Positions 45,061-56,617 are shown, counted from the stretch's first letter. The stretch: 64,000 nucleotides of DNA from Halichoerus grypus (GCF_964656455.1 NC_135725.1:50537688-50601687), one strand, 5' to 3'. Notes: generated from the sequence alone by a model not told the origin. Numbers and translations are program-made.

Positions 45061-47065
45061 TTTTCCAGGTGACCCAGCTAGACATCACTTTTATATTAAC
45101 TTTCCATGTTAGAAAGTTAACCTGAATGCTATCTTGAAGTTAATGTGAGGGCAGGCCTAAAGTTCAAGTTTTCAAGAAAAACTTGTTAAATTATTGTTCA
45201 TTTTTTACCCAGAGGTCAAGCTGAGGCTTAGAAATTTCTGTATAGCCTTCATTTGCCGAAGGACAGATTTTATCTTGTCTGTTCTTTAATAGAAACTGTA
45301 GCACTTTAAGAGTTGCAGCTTTGTTTATATACCTCAGTTCTAACTCCCTGACTTTTGTAGACAAAATGCTTTAACCCCTGTTAAAGCTCAAAACTATGGT
45401 TATTAAGACTGACAAATATACCCCAGAAAGTATAAACATATCATTATTTTCATACTTGCTTTCTATTTTCTCTTCTCTCTGTGGATTTCTCCTTTTTTTT
45501 ATTAAACTGGGCATTTTAATTACTGTTTGTTATATTTTTAAAAGCATATTCAGTGCTTTGAAGGAAGCAGTCTTTCAATTTTCGTTCAACATATTGTCGT
45601 GAGCAAAGCCCATCTCTATTATTTGTAGGTGAGTTTAATAGATTTACACTTATTTTGATTATTGACATGTTTGGACAATCTCTTAGAATTTTTTTTGAAG
45701 TTTTATGTATGTACTACATATAAGTAAGCTCCTGACTATATTAAGTACTAATTAATGATCCATAATTTTACTAGTCCTGGACTAAATATTTGAGGGTAAA
45801 GGTGCTGTTCTCAATAAAAGCTCTATATCTTAATTGATCATAAGAGCTGTGGTTATAAATGGATTTATTTAAATTTAGTACCATATACTCTCCTATGAGA
45901 TTTATTCCTCTTGATAAAATAGATCATTCTTGACTTAATAAATCTATATATTCCTGAGTGGTTTTGCTGTTTTGTCCAGATAGATACTAGGGCCAAGTAA
46001 ACCAGGTGTCTTTCAAAGAGCTTACATAGAGCAGTGTCTAGTTGATAGAATTTGAAATTTCAGGGAAAGAAGCTGTGAGATATCAATTAAACTTCTTTTA
46101 GAACACCTTTGTAGCATCTTTTGTTACTTAATTGTAAGTCCACCAATTACCTGGGGACAGCATACAACAAAATCATTTCTGTATATTGAAGAGGATTATC
46201 CTCCCCAATATCAAATAGTTTTCTGGGCTTGCCTCTGGAAGATAGGAAGATATAAACATTTGCAAAACCTAGGAGTATAACTCAAAAGGAGTGGGATCAT
46301 CCTGTCTTAAGAGGACTGCCCCAGTGGCTCTGTGGGAATCTGGAGCAGTACTGGGATCATCTTAGCAGTCAGTAAGTATACCTCTTACTGCATCTGTTTT
46401 TAAGAGGGACAATGTGTGGCAGAAATTGCAGTAACAATAGTAGAAAATGTGGTTTCCTCTTTTGAATTATTAGTGTTAATGCCAGGATTTTTTCAACAAT
46501 GAGGCATTTGGAAACAAGAATATCTCTTTGTTATGCTTAAGTCTCTGGGATCCCAAAACAACTTTCAGTGGAGAAATGGGACTGAGAGATTTTGAAGACC
46601 ATTGAGTGTTTAAACAATTGATTCAAATTTCAAAATGAGATAAGACCTCATTTATATGACAAGCTGTGAAGTAGTACATAGCGGTTAGAAATGTACTGTC
46701 TTGCAGATATATCAGAAAAGAAAGGAGTCCTCCCTTTCAGTGTATATCAGGAAAAGATGAATATGCCAGCAGAGAATGAAATAGGAACAATTACAATCAT
46801 AGACTCATACTTGAATAGCACTTTTTGGATGGTTAAAATTTTCAGACTCTCATAATTTAACCTGTCAGCTGTTTTTATGAGTTGCTTTGAGTGGGTACCT
46901 ATACATTCAGTTCAGAGATATGTTTTTACCTAAGGCCACACGTTGGCTGACTTCTGCCAAATAACTATGTAAGCTCCATAATGGGTAATAGAGAAAGCCA
47001 CTTTGTAGTGGTCCAGAATTGAGAAGGGGGCGAGGTCATCTCTAACCCATCACAGAAGGACAATG
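45061..47065. other. No gene or repeat recognised
   Basis: About 2 kb. The first part may still be decayed L1. 45900-46420 is of moderate GC without a repeat I can name. No convincing reading frame. Confidence 0.35.
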
Positions 47066-47080
47066 GAAAATGTCTCCTGT

Positions 47081-47278
47081 TGGGGCACCTGGGTGGCTCA
47101 GTTGGTTAAGCATCGGACTCTTGATTTCAGCTCAGATCATGATCTCAGGCTGGATCAGCTCCATGCCCAACATGCAGCCTGCTTAAGATAAGATTCTCTC
47201 TCTCCCTCTCCTTTTGCCACTCCCCCACCCCATGCACGCAGGCACATGCTCGCTTTCTCTCTCTCTCTCTCAATAAAA

Positions 47279-47330
<52 letters not shown>

Positions 47331-47343
47331 AATCTTTAAAGAA
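47081..47343 (+). mobile_element. SINEC SINE with long (AAAT)n tail
   Basis: TGGGGCACCTGGGTGGCTCA head, GCATCGGACTCTTGATTTCA body, GCAGCCTGCTTAAGATAAGA, CT tract, then 13 tandem AAAT units (47281-47332). Perfect 15-bp target duplication GAAAATGTCTCCTGT at 47066-47080 and 47344-47358. Confidence 0.97.
47281..47332 (+). repeat. (AAAT)13 microsatellite in SINE tail
   Basis: An uninterrupted AAAT array expanded from the usual two or three AAAT units of a SINEC tail. It creates open frames of repeated isoleucine, leucine, phenylalanine and tyrosine on the minus strand that are not genes. Confidence 0.97.
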
Positions 47344-47358
47344 GAAAATGTCTCCTGT

Positions 47359-48284
47359 AAAGTTGGGAAGAAAATAAGAGTGTAGAGGAGAAATAAATAT
47401 AAAAACAATAAGAAACTGGATAACTACTACCTCTAGATAAAAGGTTTGGCCTTTTAAAGATTTTATAGAATAAGTAAAACCTAGCCTTGGGTCATGTGTA
47501 GTAAAGGTTGTATGAACATTAGACATATATATATACTTAATATTATACTCAAATTTAGTATCTCTATAGCATATATTGTATCATTCAATAATATACATAA
47601 ATCAAATTATATCATTCAAATTTTTAACCTCCTGATTATATGTGTATGTCCTTAAACTCTAATAGATTGATACTTCCATATTAAAATACTTTTTCTCCCA
47701 AGTCTTTTTTTTATTCCAGACACATTTTGCCAAATATATGTTGCCTCATTCAGTACAACACTATTCCTGATTGTTATCATGACTTTGTGAATATAAACTG
47801 CCCCTCTAGTTTTTGTTAATTATTTTTGTATTGAATTCTGTCTATAAGAAGTGTTATTCTTTTTGTTTCAGTTTTGCCTTTGAAAATCTCTAGTTTTAGC
47901 ATGCCTATTCATTTTGTTTTATATGCAAATCTTGAGATTGGAGGCAGCTTTAATATCAAACTAATAAAATATCAGTTTTGGGAACTTTCCAAAGCTGTGT
48001 GACAAATTGTATTTATAATGGTGTATTCATTTTCTTAAAAACAGCCACAAACTTTTACAAGCATCAAGTCCCATCAAACCTGCATTTTACTGTTTGCTAG
48101 CAAGACATAGCTGGATTTTTAAAACCGGATCTGAAATTCTTTCTTTTAACAGTATTTAACACAGTCATCATAGTCGAGGTACTTGATCTTATTTCTGTTG
48201 TATTCTTTTATAATGTTTACAGTGTCATTTTGATATGGCTTCATCCTTTTGTTTTTGAACCTTCATTACTTTCAGGTTTATCCC
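47359..48284. other. No gene or repeat recognised
   Basis: AT-rich, with no identified repeat. Part may be decayed L1. Confidence 0.4.
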
Positions 48285-48710
48285 ACTTTTAAATCAAGTT
48301 GTTTGCCTTCTTATTTTATCATATTTTATATATGATATTTTATATATATTTTATCATATCTTTATATACTCTACATGTTAAATCTGTGTTAGATCCATGT
48401 TTACAAATATTTTCATCCAATCTGTGTCTTGACTTTTCATTTTCTTAATTGTGTCTTATGAAAAGCAAACATTTTTAATCTTGATGGAATGAAATTTAAC
48501 AAATTTTACTTTTACAATTCATGCTTTTGTGTCTTATTCAAGAAATCTTTGCCTAACCCAAGGTCACAGATATTTTCTCTCTTTTTTTTTTTTCCTAGAA
48601 GTTTTATTCTAGCTCTTGTATGTAGGTAAATGAATCATTTTATGTCAGTTTTTATATATGTTGTGAGACAAGGGTCAAGACTCATTTATTTTGTAGACTT
48701 TAGCAAGTAG
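48285..48710 (-). mobile_element. Old L1 (L1M group) ORF2 fragment, antisense
   Basis: TTTACAAATATTTTCATCCA, ATCTGTGTCTTGACTTTTCA, TTTCTTAATTGTGTCTTATG, GTGTCTTATTCAAGAAATCT and TTGCCTAACCCAAGGTCACA match antisense old L1 ORF2. Confidence 0.8.
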
Positions 48711-50565
48711 AAAGACTTTATAATACAGGCATCACGTAGACTCTTCAGAAGGATATTGCCTTACTAGTAGGACTAAAATAGTTCTACTAAAGTCTGTTCT
48801 AAACTTACTCTTAAAAAAAATGTTTTAAAACAAACCTCAAAAGATCAAACTGATTCCAAGTAACTGTCAGGTAGGAACACTAACTATTCCAAGACCTCTG
48901 TAAGCTTTAAGGATTCTTTGCCCTCTTGCTTTCTGGTGGTTCTTCCCCACCCCCCCAGCCTCAAGTAGTTACCTGTCATGCATACACAGATTAGTATTCA
49001 ACAAAAGTCTTGAAAAGTACTCCTCTTCAGATGTCAGAAAACTGAAGATGACTCTATTCTGTGAAGGTACCTTTTCTCTGGTATTCTGTTTCACAGATTC
49101 TAGCCTTCTCTAAGGTTGCCTGAGAAGTGTTTCCAGGAAGTAAATTGGGGCGGTGGTAGGGCTCATCTTATTTATATCCCTTTTCTCAGGGTTACACGTT
49201 CTGCTCTGTTTGCTGCCCAATATCTGAAAAGTGATATTTCTTATATATCATCTGGTTTTCTGTTTATAAAGTGTTGTTGGGAGCAGGGAGGGTAAAGCTG
49301 GTCCCCCTTGCTCCATAATGGCAGGAACCTATATATGTTTTGAGCAATATACTAGGGTTACCACTTTTAGGAATAAAACTCTTTTACACATTTATGCTAT
49401 AAATGAATCAGTGATTATATATCTCTCTTTAAGAAGCTTTATTTTTACTTACATCTCAGTCTATTTTGGAAAAACTGGAAAGTCTTGCCATTCTTTCTAG
49501 CTCTTTCCAAATGATTACTTTATTGAATTGGCTTTCAACTTAGCCTGAAGTGCCTGATTATAAGAGGGAAACTCAAAATTAAATTTCATTGAAAGTATAA
49601 GAATGTCACTATACCCAGCATCTAAACAATTGTTGAATGAAGGAGAAAGATAATTAAGAAGTGAAAGTAATGAGAGCAGTCAGGAAGAAAAGAAGTTAGG
49701 ATATCTTGATGGATAGCAGATAAGAGAATTTGGGGTTCAGCTTCAAAATAATGAAATTTAAAAAGTAATTTCAAGTATTTACCATCCTACTGATTCTAAA
49801 TCCAGGATTTTGCCCTTTATACCACACAGCAGCTTTCCTAATAAGCCCTTTTAATGGGCCATTTATATTAAGTTTTTCTAGAAAGAATTGACCAAGTTTT
49901 TACATTGTCCATAGAATATCAGCTCTTGTCTGACTCATATGAAATACTGAAACACAAAGAAGTTCATGCTATGAATAAAGACCAGAATAATAAAGGAAAT
50001 ATTTGTAAAATGCCATCTCTGTTCTAACTTATTTAGGGCACAATAAGTACTTAGAGAAACTTAGGAAGGTTGAAATAAACATCATATATACACAGTTTAA
50101 AATGACACTATAATAAAGACCAATAGTGATGAATTCACACTAAATTGTCCATCAGTAGTTATGAACACTGTATTTGGTTTGTATGAGGGAGAATATTCAC
50201 AGATATTCAGCTCTTACTCTGAGAATTCATATGCGTTTTGAATAAATCTCTTTGAAGGCTGGCATTGAATTTTCTCCAAGTATTCAAGTTGGTTTGATTT
50301 ATGATGATGAATAGATTTATAATTTTCATGAGGACATAACAGTTAATATGATTTCCTATTTATTTAGATATTTACTTCAGCTTGACTAATTATCAGAAGT
50401 TTACATGTTTCAAATATTCAAAGAAGTATAAATGAAGTTGCCTACTAAGGAATAGGTTTCCAAAATGACAATGTATTTTCAAAATAATATTACACATCAT
50501 TCATGCAAATATCTGATTAGTTGTAGCAACAATGCAAATCACCACTAGAGGGTGGGTTTTTTTTT
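48711..50565. other. No gene or repeat recognised
   Basis: About 1.85 kb between an old L1 fragment and the full-length L1. A short C-rich run lies at 48949-48957. Nothing recognised. Confidence 0.4.
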
Positions 50566-50580
50566 CTCTCTCCCTCGCTT
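50566..50580 (+). repeat. Left target-site duplication of the full-length L1
   Basis: CTCTCTCCCTCGCTT directly precedes the L1 poly-T. It matches 56547-56561 (CTCTCTCCCTCACTT) at 14 of 15 positions. The single difference is CpG here against CpA there. Confidence 0.93.
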
Positions 50581-50922
50581 TTTTTTTTTATTATTTTATT
50601 ATGTTATGTTAGTCACCACACAGTACATCATTAGTTTTTTTGTGGTGATGCATGATTCCTTGTTTTCATGTAACACCCAGTGCTCCATGCAGTATGTGCC
50701 CTCCTTAATACCTATCACTGAGCTAACCCATCCCCCCACCCCCCTCCCCTCTACAACCCTGTTTGTTTCTCAGGGTCCATAGTCTCTCATGGTTCATCTC
50801 TCCCTCCGATTCCCCCCACCCTTCATTTTTCCCTCCTTTCTCCTAATGTCCTCCATGCTATTCCTTATGTTCCACAAATAAGTGAAACCATATGATAATT
50901 GACTTCCTCTGCTTCACTTATT
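50581..50922 (-). other. L1 3' UTR with G-rich tract
   Basis: On the minus strand it includes the G-rich tract complementary to CCCCCCACCCCCCTCCCC (about 50733-50750), then GGAGCACTGGGTGTTACATG, the ACTAATGATGTACTGTGTGG region and a terminal AACATAATAAAATAATA. G-runs of this kind can form a quadruplex. The same block is present in the truncated L1s at 5600-5850 and 19780-20115. Confidence 0.88.
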
Positions 50923-53900
50923 TCACTTAGCATAATCTCCTCCAGTCCCATCCATGTTGATGTGAAAGTTGGGGTATTCATCCTTTCTGATGGCTGAGTA
51001 ATATTCCATTGTATATATGGACCACATCTTCTTTATCCATTCATCTGTTGAAGGGCATCTCGGCTCTTTCCACAGTTTGGCTATTGTGGACATTGCTGCT
51101 ATGAACATTGGGGTGCATAGGGCCCTTCTTTTCACTACATCTGTGTCTTTGGGGTAAATACCCAAGAGTGCAATTGCTGGGTCATAGGGTAGCTCTATTT
51201 TTAAATTTTTGAGGAACCTCCACACTGTTTTCCAAAGTGGCTGTACCAACTTGCATTCCCACCAACAGTGTAAGAGGGTTCCCCTTTCTCCACAACCTTT
51301 CCAACATTTGTTGTTTCTTTCCCTGTCCATTTTTGCCATTCTAACTGGTGTAAGGTGGTATCTCAATGTGGTTTTGATTTGAATTTCCCTGATGGCTAAT
51401 GATGATGAACATTTTTTCATGTGTCTGCTAGCTATTTGTATTTCTTCAGAGAAGTGTCTTTTCATATCTTCTGCCCATTTTTTGACTTGATTATTTGTTT
51501 TTTTGGGTGTTGAGTTTGAGAAGTTCTTTATAGATCTTGGATACCAGCCCTTTATCTGTAGTGTCATTTGCAAATATCTTCTCCCATTCTGTAGGTTGCC
51601 TCTTTGTTTTGTTGACTGTTTCCTTTGCTGTGCAGAAGCTTTTTATCTTGATAAGTCCCAAAAGTTCATTTTTGCTTTTGTTTCACTAGCTTTTGGAGAT
51701 GTATCTTGAAAGAAGTTGCTGTGGCCGATGTCAAAGAGGTTACTGCCTATATTCTCCTCTAGGATTTTGATGGATTCCTGTCTCACATTGAGTCTTTCAT
51801 CCATTTTGAGTTTATCTTTGTGTATGGTAGGATAGAATGGTCGAGTTTCATTCCTCTGCATGTGGCTGTCCAATTTTCCCAGCACCATTTATTGAAGAGA
51901 CTGTCTTTTTTCCATTGCATCTTTTATCCTGCTTTGTCAAAGATTATTTGACCATAGAGTTGAGGGTCCATATCTAGACTCTATTCTGTTCCATTGGTCT
52001 ATATGTCTGTTTTTGTGCCAGTACCATGCTGTCTTGATGATCACTGCTTTGTAATATAGCTTGAAATTGGGCAACGTGATGCCCCCAGCTTTGTTTTTCT
52101 TTTTCAACATTTCCTTGGCGATTCGGGGTCTTTTCTGATTCCATACAAATTTTAGGATTGTTTGTTCCAGCACTTTGAAAAATGTCATTGGCATTTTGAT
52201 CGGGATGGCATTGAAGGTATAGATTGCTCTGGGTAGCATAGACATTTTAACAATGTTTATTCTTCCGATCCATGAGCATGGAATGTTTTTCCATCTTTTT
52301 GTGTCTTCTTCAATTTCTTTCATGAGTGTTCTGTAGTTCCTAGAGTATAGATCCTTTACCTCTTTGGTTAGGTTTATTCCGAGGTATCTTATGGTTTTTG
52401 GTGCTATTGTAAATGGAATCATTTCTCTAATTTCTCTTTCTACAGTTGCATTGTTAGTGTATAAGAAAGCAACTGATTTCTGTGCATTAATTTTGTATCC
52501 TGCCACATTATGAATTGCTGTATGAGTCCTAGTAATTTGGGGGTAGAGTCTTTTGGGTTTTCCAATAAAGTATCATGTCATCTACAAAAAGAGAGAGTTT
52601 GACTTCTTCTTTGCCAATTTGAATACCTTCTATTTCTTTTTGTTGTCTGATTGCTGTTGCTAGGACTTCTAGTACTATGTTGAACAAGTGGCAAGAGTGG
52701 GCATCCTTGACGTGTTTCTGATCTTAAGGGAAAGGCTCTCAGCTTTTCCCCATTGAGGATGATATTCCCTGTGGGTTTTTCATAGATGGATTTTATGAAA
52801 TTGAGGAATGTTCCCTCTATCCCTATACTCTGAAGAGTTTTAATCAGGAAAGGATGCTGTATTTTGTCAGATGCTTTTTCTGCATCAATTGAGAGGACCG
52901 TATGGTTCTTCTCTCTCCTCTTATTAATGTGTTCTATCACACTGATTGATTTGCGAATGTTGAACCACCCTTGCATCCCGGGGATAAATCCCACTTGATC
53001 GTGGAGGATGATCCTTTTAATGTATTGTTATATCCTATTAGCTAGGATTTTGTTGAGGATTTTGGAATCCATATTCATCAGGGATATCAGTCTGAAATTC
53101 TCCTTTTTGATGGGGTCTTTGCCTGGTTTGGGGATTAAGGTAATGCTGGCCTCATAGAATGAGTCTGGAAGCTTTCCTTCTGTTTCTATTTTTTGAAACA
53201 GCTTCAGGAGAATAGGTATTATTTCTTCTTTGAATGTTTGGTAGAATTCCCCAGGGAATCCATCAGGCCCTGGACTCTTGTTTTTTGGGAGGTTTTTGAT
53301 CACTGCTACAATCTCATTACTGGTTATTGGTCTATTCAGGTTGTCAATTTCTTCCTGTTTCAGTCTTGGCAGCTTATAGGTTTTTAGGAAGGCATCCATT
53401 TCATCCAGATTGCTCAGTTTATTGGCATATAGTTGTTGATAATAATTTCTAATAATTGTTTCTATTTCCTTGGTGTTAGTCGTGATCTCTCCCCTTTCAT
53501 TCATAATTTTATTAATTTGGGTCCTTTCTCTTTTCTTTTGGATAAGTCTGGCCAGTGGTTTATCAATCTTATTAATTCTTTTGAAGAACCAGCTTCTAGT
53601 TTCATTGATCTGATCTACTGTGTTTCTGGTTTCTAATTCATTGATCTCTGTTCTAATCTTAATTATTTCACTTCTAATGCGTGGCTTAGGCATCGTTTCT
53701 TGCTTTTTCTCTAGTTCTTTAAGGTGTAGAGTTAGTTGGTGAATTCGGGATTTTTCTGTTTTTTTGAGTGAGGCTTGGATGGCTATGTATTTCCCCCTTA
53801 GGACTGCCTTTGCATCCCATAGGTTTTGGACCGATGTGTTTTCGTTCTCATTGGTTTCCATGGATTGTTTAAGTTCTTCTTTGATTTCCTGGTTGACCCA

Positions 53901-54718
53901 AACATTCTTGAGTGGAGTGGTCTTTAGCTTCCAAGTGTTTGAATTTCTGCCAAATTTTTTCTTGTGATTGAGTTCCAGTTTTAAAGCATTACTGTCTGAG
54001 AATATGCAGGGAATAATCTCAATCTTTTGGTATTGGTTGAGACCTGATTTATGACCCAATATGTGGTCTATTCTGGAGAAAGTTCCACGTGCGCTCGAGA
54101 AGAATGAGTATTCTGTTGTTTTAGGGTGGAATGTTCTGTATATATCTATGAGGTCCATGTGGTCCAGTGTGTCATTCAAAGCTCTTGTTTCTTTGTTGAT
54201 TTTCTGCTTAGAAGATCTGTCTATTGCTGAGAGTGGAGTACTGAGGTCTCCTACAATTAACATATTGTTATCAATATGACTCTTTATTTTGGTTAACAGT
54301 TGGCTTATGTAGATGGCTGTTCCCATGTTGGGGGCGTAGATATTTACAATTGTTAGATCTTCTTGTTGGATAGACCCTTTAAGAATGATATAGTGTCCTT
54401 CTGTGTCTCTTATTACAGACTTTAGTTTAAAATCTAATTTGTCTGATATAAGAATTGCTACCCCAGCTTTCTTTTGAGGTCCGCTGGCAAGGAAGATAGA
54501 TCTCCATCCCTTCACTTTCAGTCTGGATGTATCCTTAGGTTCAAAATGAGTCTCTTGTAGACAACATATGGATGGGTCCTGTCTTATGCTCCCATAAAAT
54601 GGCACAGGGTTGCAGACTGGATAAAAAGACAGTCTGCAACCCTGTGCCATTTTATGGGAGCATTTAGGCCATTCATGTTGAGAGTGATTATTGAAAGATA
54701 TGAATTAATTGTCATCAT
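50923..54718 (-). pseudogene. L1 ORF2 pseudogene (endonuclease-reverse transcriptase)
   Basis: ORF2 protein nicks target DNA and reverse-transcribes L1 RNA. The expected ATG (54716-54718) overlaps the ORF1 stop TGA. The inverted duplication at 54586-54663 then changes frame. From 54650 a 540-codon frame covers the endonuclease (CCLQETHF, catalytic Glu) and the start of the RT domain ([14 protein letters not shown]), and it ends at an in-frame TAA (53028-53030). The same frame resumes for 138 codons (52994-52578), then shifts. Further pieces lie at 52506-51937, 51888-51643 and 51573-50923. The last carries the zinc-knuckle CX3CX7HX4C ([18 protein letters not shown]). The endonuclease has GDLS where GDFN is expected and SDS where SDH is expected. 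The RT motif reads FVDD, not FADD. At least five frameshifts or stops make it non-functional. Confidence 0.96.
54586..54663. repeat. 33-bp perfect inverted repeat with 12-nt loop in L1 ORF2
   Basis: Arm 1 (54586-54618) begins ATGCTCCCATAAAATGGCAC. Arm 2 (54631-54663) is its exact reverse complement. The spacer is GGATAAAAAGAC (54619-54630). Read on the minus strand, arm 2 is the normal ORF2 start region, while arm 1 plus loop is a reverse-complemented second copy of that region. It replaces about 7 nt of the normal sequence, a net gain of about 38 nt that destroys the frame. Confidence 0.97.
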
Positions 54719-55682
54719 GTTGCCTGTGAAGACGTTGTTTTTATAGATTGTCCCTGTAAATTTCTGTTGTATATCACTCTTGGGGTTTTTCTCCTTTTAT
54801 AGAACCCCCTTAATATTTCTTGCAGGGCCAGCTTAGTGGTCACATATTCTTTCAGTTTCTGCCAGTCTTGGAAGCTCTGCATCACTCCATCCATTCTAAA
54901 TGACAGCCTTGCCAGATAAAGTATCCTTGGCTGCATGTTCTTCTCATTTAGTACCCTGAATATGTCTTGCCAGGCCTTTCTGGCTTGCCAGGTCTCTGTG
55001 GATAGGTCTGACGTTATTCTGATGTTCCTCCCTCTGTACGTAAGGACTCTCTTCCCCCTAACTGCCCTTAAGATGGTTTCCTTGGTTCTAAGATTTGCAA
55101 GTTTTACTATTACATGCCGGGGTGTTGGCCCATTTTCCTTGATCTTGGGAGGGGTCCTCTCTGCCTCTAGGACACAAGTGTTTGTTTCATTCCCCAGATT
55201 AGGGAAGTTCTCAGCTACGATTTGCTCAAATATATCTTCTAGTCCTCTCTCTCTCTCCACTCCTTCTGGGATTCCAATAATTCTGACATTGGAATGCTTC
55301 ATGGTGTCACTTATTTCTCTGATTCTATTTTCATGGATTCTGAGTTGTTTTCCCTGTCCTCCTCTTTTCCCTTTTTATCTATTAAATTGTCTTCCAGGTC
55401 ACTTAATTCTTCTGCCTCAGTTACCCTAGCTGTTAGATTATCTAGATTAGATTGGATCTCATTGATAGCATTTTTAAGTTCTGCCAATTCAGTTTTCATT
55501 TCTGCCCTTAGAGACTCTATGTTGCCATTAATTGATTTCTCCATTCTAGCTATTGTCTTCACAATTGCTAGCCTGAATTCCATCTCCGACATCTTGGTTA
55601 TATCTGCATCCATTTGTAAATCTGCTGCATAAGTCATAATCTCTGAGTCTTTTCTATTTTGGGGGTTCCTCCTCCTAGTCAT
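54715..55682 (-). pseudogene. L1 ORF1 pseudogene (RNA-binding protein)
   Basis: ORF1p is the trimeric RNA chaperone that coats L1 RNA. The first part (ATG at 55682 to 55311, 123 codons) starts MTRRRNPQN and carries a heptad-rich coiled coil (from about residue 33, MEFRLAIVKTIARMEKSING, to about 95). A one-base loss in an A run (T run 55348-55351 on +) shifts the frame and gives a stop. The second frame (55302-54715, 195 codons) holds the RRM (RIIGIPEGVERERG near its start) and the C-terminal domain (STETWQARKAWQDIF, QPRILYLARLSF), and ends at its natural stop. Together they are the size of a normal ORF1 of about 320 codons. Apart from the single shift the gene is well preserved. Confidence 0.95.
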
Positions 55683-56546
55683 TCTGTTGATGGGTGGTTG
55701 AGGGAATGTATAGAGTCCAAATTATTGACCAGAACCCAAGCAAGATGGACCTGTTTTCTAGGGACCTTAGGGTTGCTGGCCTCTTGTTTTCCCAGCCTGT
55801 CTTCTGCCTTGCTGTTACTCAGGCAACCCTGTTTGGGCAGAGTTGCCCTGCCCCCCTGTGGTGGGAGATGGGCTCAGTGGGAACAAGTTTTTGGGGGCTT
55901 TTATTCTCTGGTGGCTTTCCCTGGTGGCTTTCCATGTCTCTTCCGAGAGTCAGAGAAGAAGAGACCATTTCCAACCCTCTGCCTCAGAGCAGAGAGATCG
56001 CAGTCTGTTCTTCAGTGAGCTCTCCAGGCCACACTGTCTCCATTTCTGTCTGTGCTGCTGTAAACTGCAGTCCTGGGTTGTGCGCCCCTCAGCAGCGCTC
56101 CCAGTCCTTGCCTCCAGGTTGGGGAACGTCTCTGCCCTTTGTGCTTCTAAAACCGCCAGCTGCCCCCAGTTCGCCTGTGCGACCCCACCGCTCCAGCTTT
56201 CCGTCCAGGGCGCTGCCCTAAAGTCCTTTCCCCGCTACTACCAGTCTGCAAGTCTGTGCCCTGTCCCCAGCATGGGAGGCTATCGCTCACTGGCAGTATA
56301 GGATCCCCACAGCCAGGCTCCCTCCCGCTGCCATTTATCCTCTGATATCTGCCCGCAGAATCACGGCTCCCCGATTTGTACCTCGAAACCAACTGCCTGC
56401 AATATTCTGTTTGTAGAGATCCAGATCTTCTTACATCTCAGGCTGACTTTGTGGCTGTTCAGAGTGGTCTGGTAGATATCCAGCTCAATTCCCGGGACCA
56501 GTTGGAATAGGGTCCCCTACTCCTCCACCATCTTTTCCTCTCCCCC
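55683..56546 (-). promoter_or_regulatory. L1 5' UTR / internal promoter region
   Basis: About 864 bp upstream of ORF1, clearly richer in GC and CpG than the rest of the window (for example GGGGTCGCACAGGCGAACTG on the minus strand). In other mammals this region is the L1 RNA polymerase II promoter. I cannot point to individual factor sites with confidence. Three overlapping + frames (55659-56018, 55694-56221, 55843-56301) run antisense through it. They use mostly non-ATG starts and may be only a result of high GC. Confidence 0.8.
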
Positions 56547-56561
56547 CTCTCTCCCTCACTT
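56547..56561 (+). repeat. Right target-site duplication of the full-length L1
   Basis: CTCTCTCCCTCACTT, directly after the L1 5' end, pairs with 50566-50580. Confidence 0.93.
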
Positions 56562-56573
56562 CTAAGAGACATT

Positions 56574-56617
56574 ATATGTGTGTGCATGTGTGTGTGTGCA
56601 TGCACATGAGTGTGTGT
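56574..56617 (+). repeat. Short TG-rich microsatellite
   Basis: TGTGTGTGCATGTGTGTGTG followed by CATGCACATGAGTGTGTG. Interrupted TG/CA repeat. Confidence 0.9.

Larger units (their letters stand above)
50581..56546 (-). mobile_element. Full-length L1 retrotransposon, inactivated
   Basis: The element reads on the minus strand: 5' UTR (56546 to about 55683), ORF1, ORF2, 3' UTR and a short A-tail (50581-50589 as T). Total length about 5.97 kb, the usual size of a complete L1. The 5' end reads GGGGGGAGAGGAAAAGATGG on the minus strand, a start typical of carnivore L1s. The flanking 15-bp duplication differs at one CpG. Both ORFs are broken by indels and stops, so it cannot move on its own. Divergence is modest: one ORF2 frame is still open for 540 codons. 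Confidence 0.96.

Noticed and set aside
47145..47526. Minus-strand frames with repeated Ile/Leu/Phe/Tyr
   Set aside because: They translate the (AAAT)n tail and body of an antisense-read SINE.
53193..54279. Plus-strand frames opposite L1 ORF2
   Set aside because: They are shadows of the L1 ORF2 coding strand.
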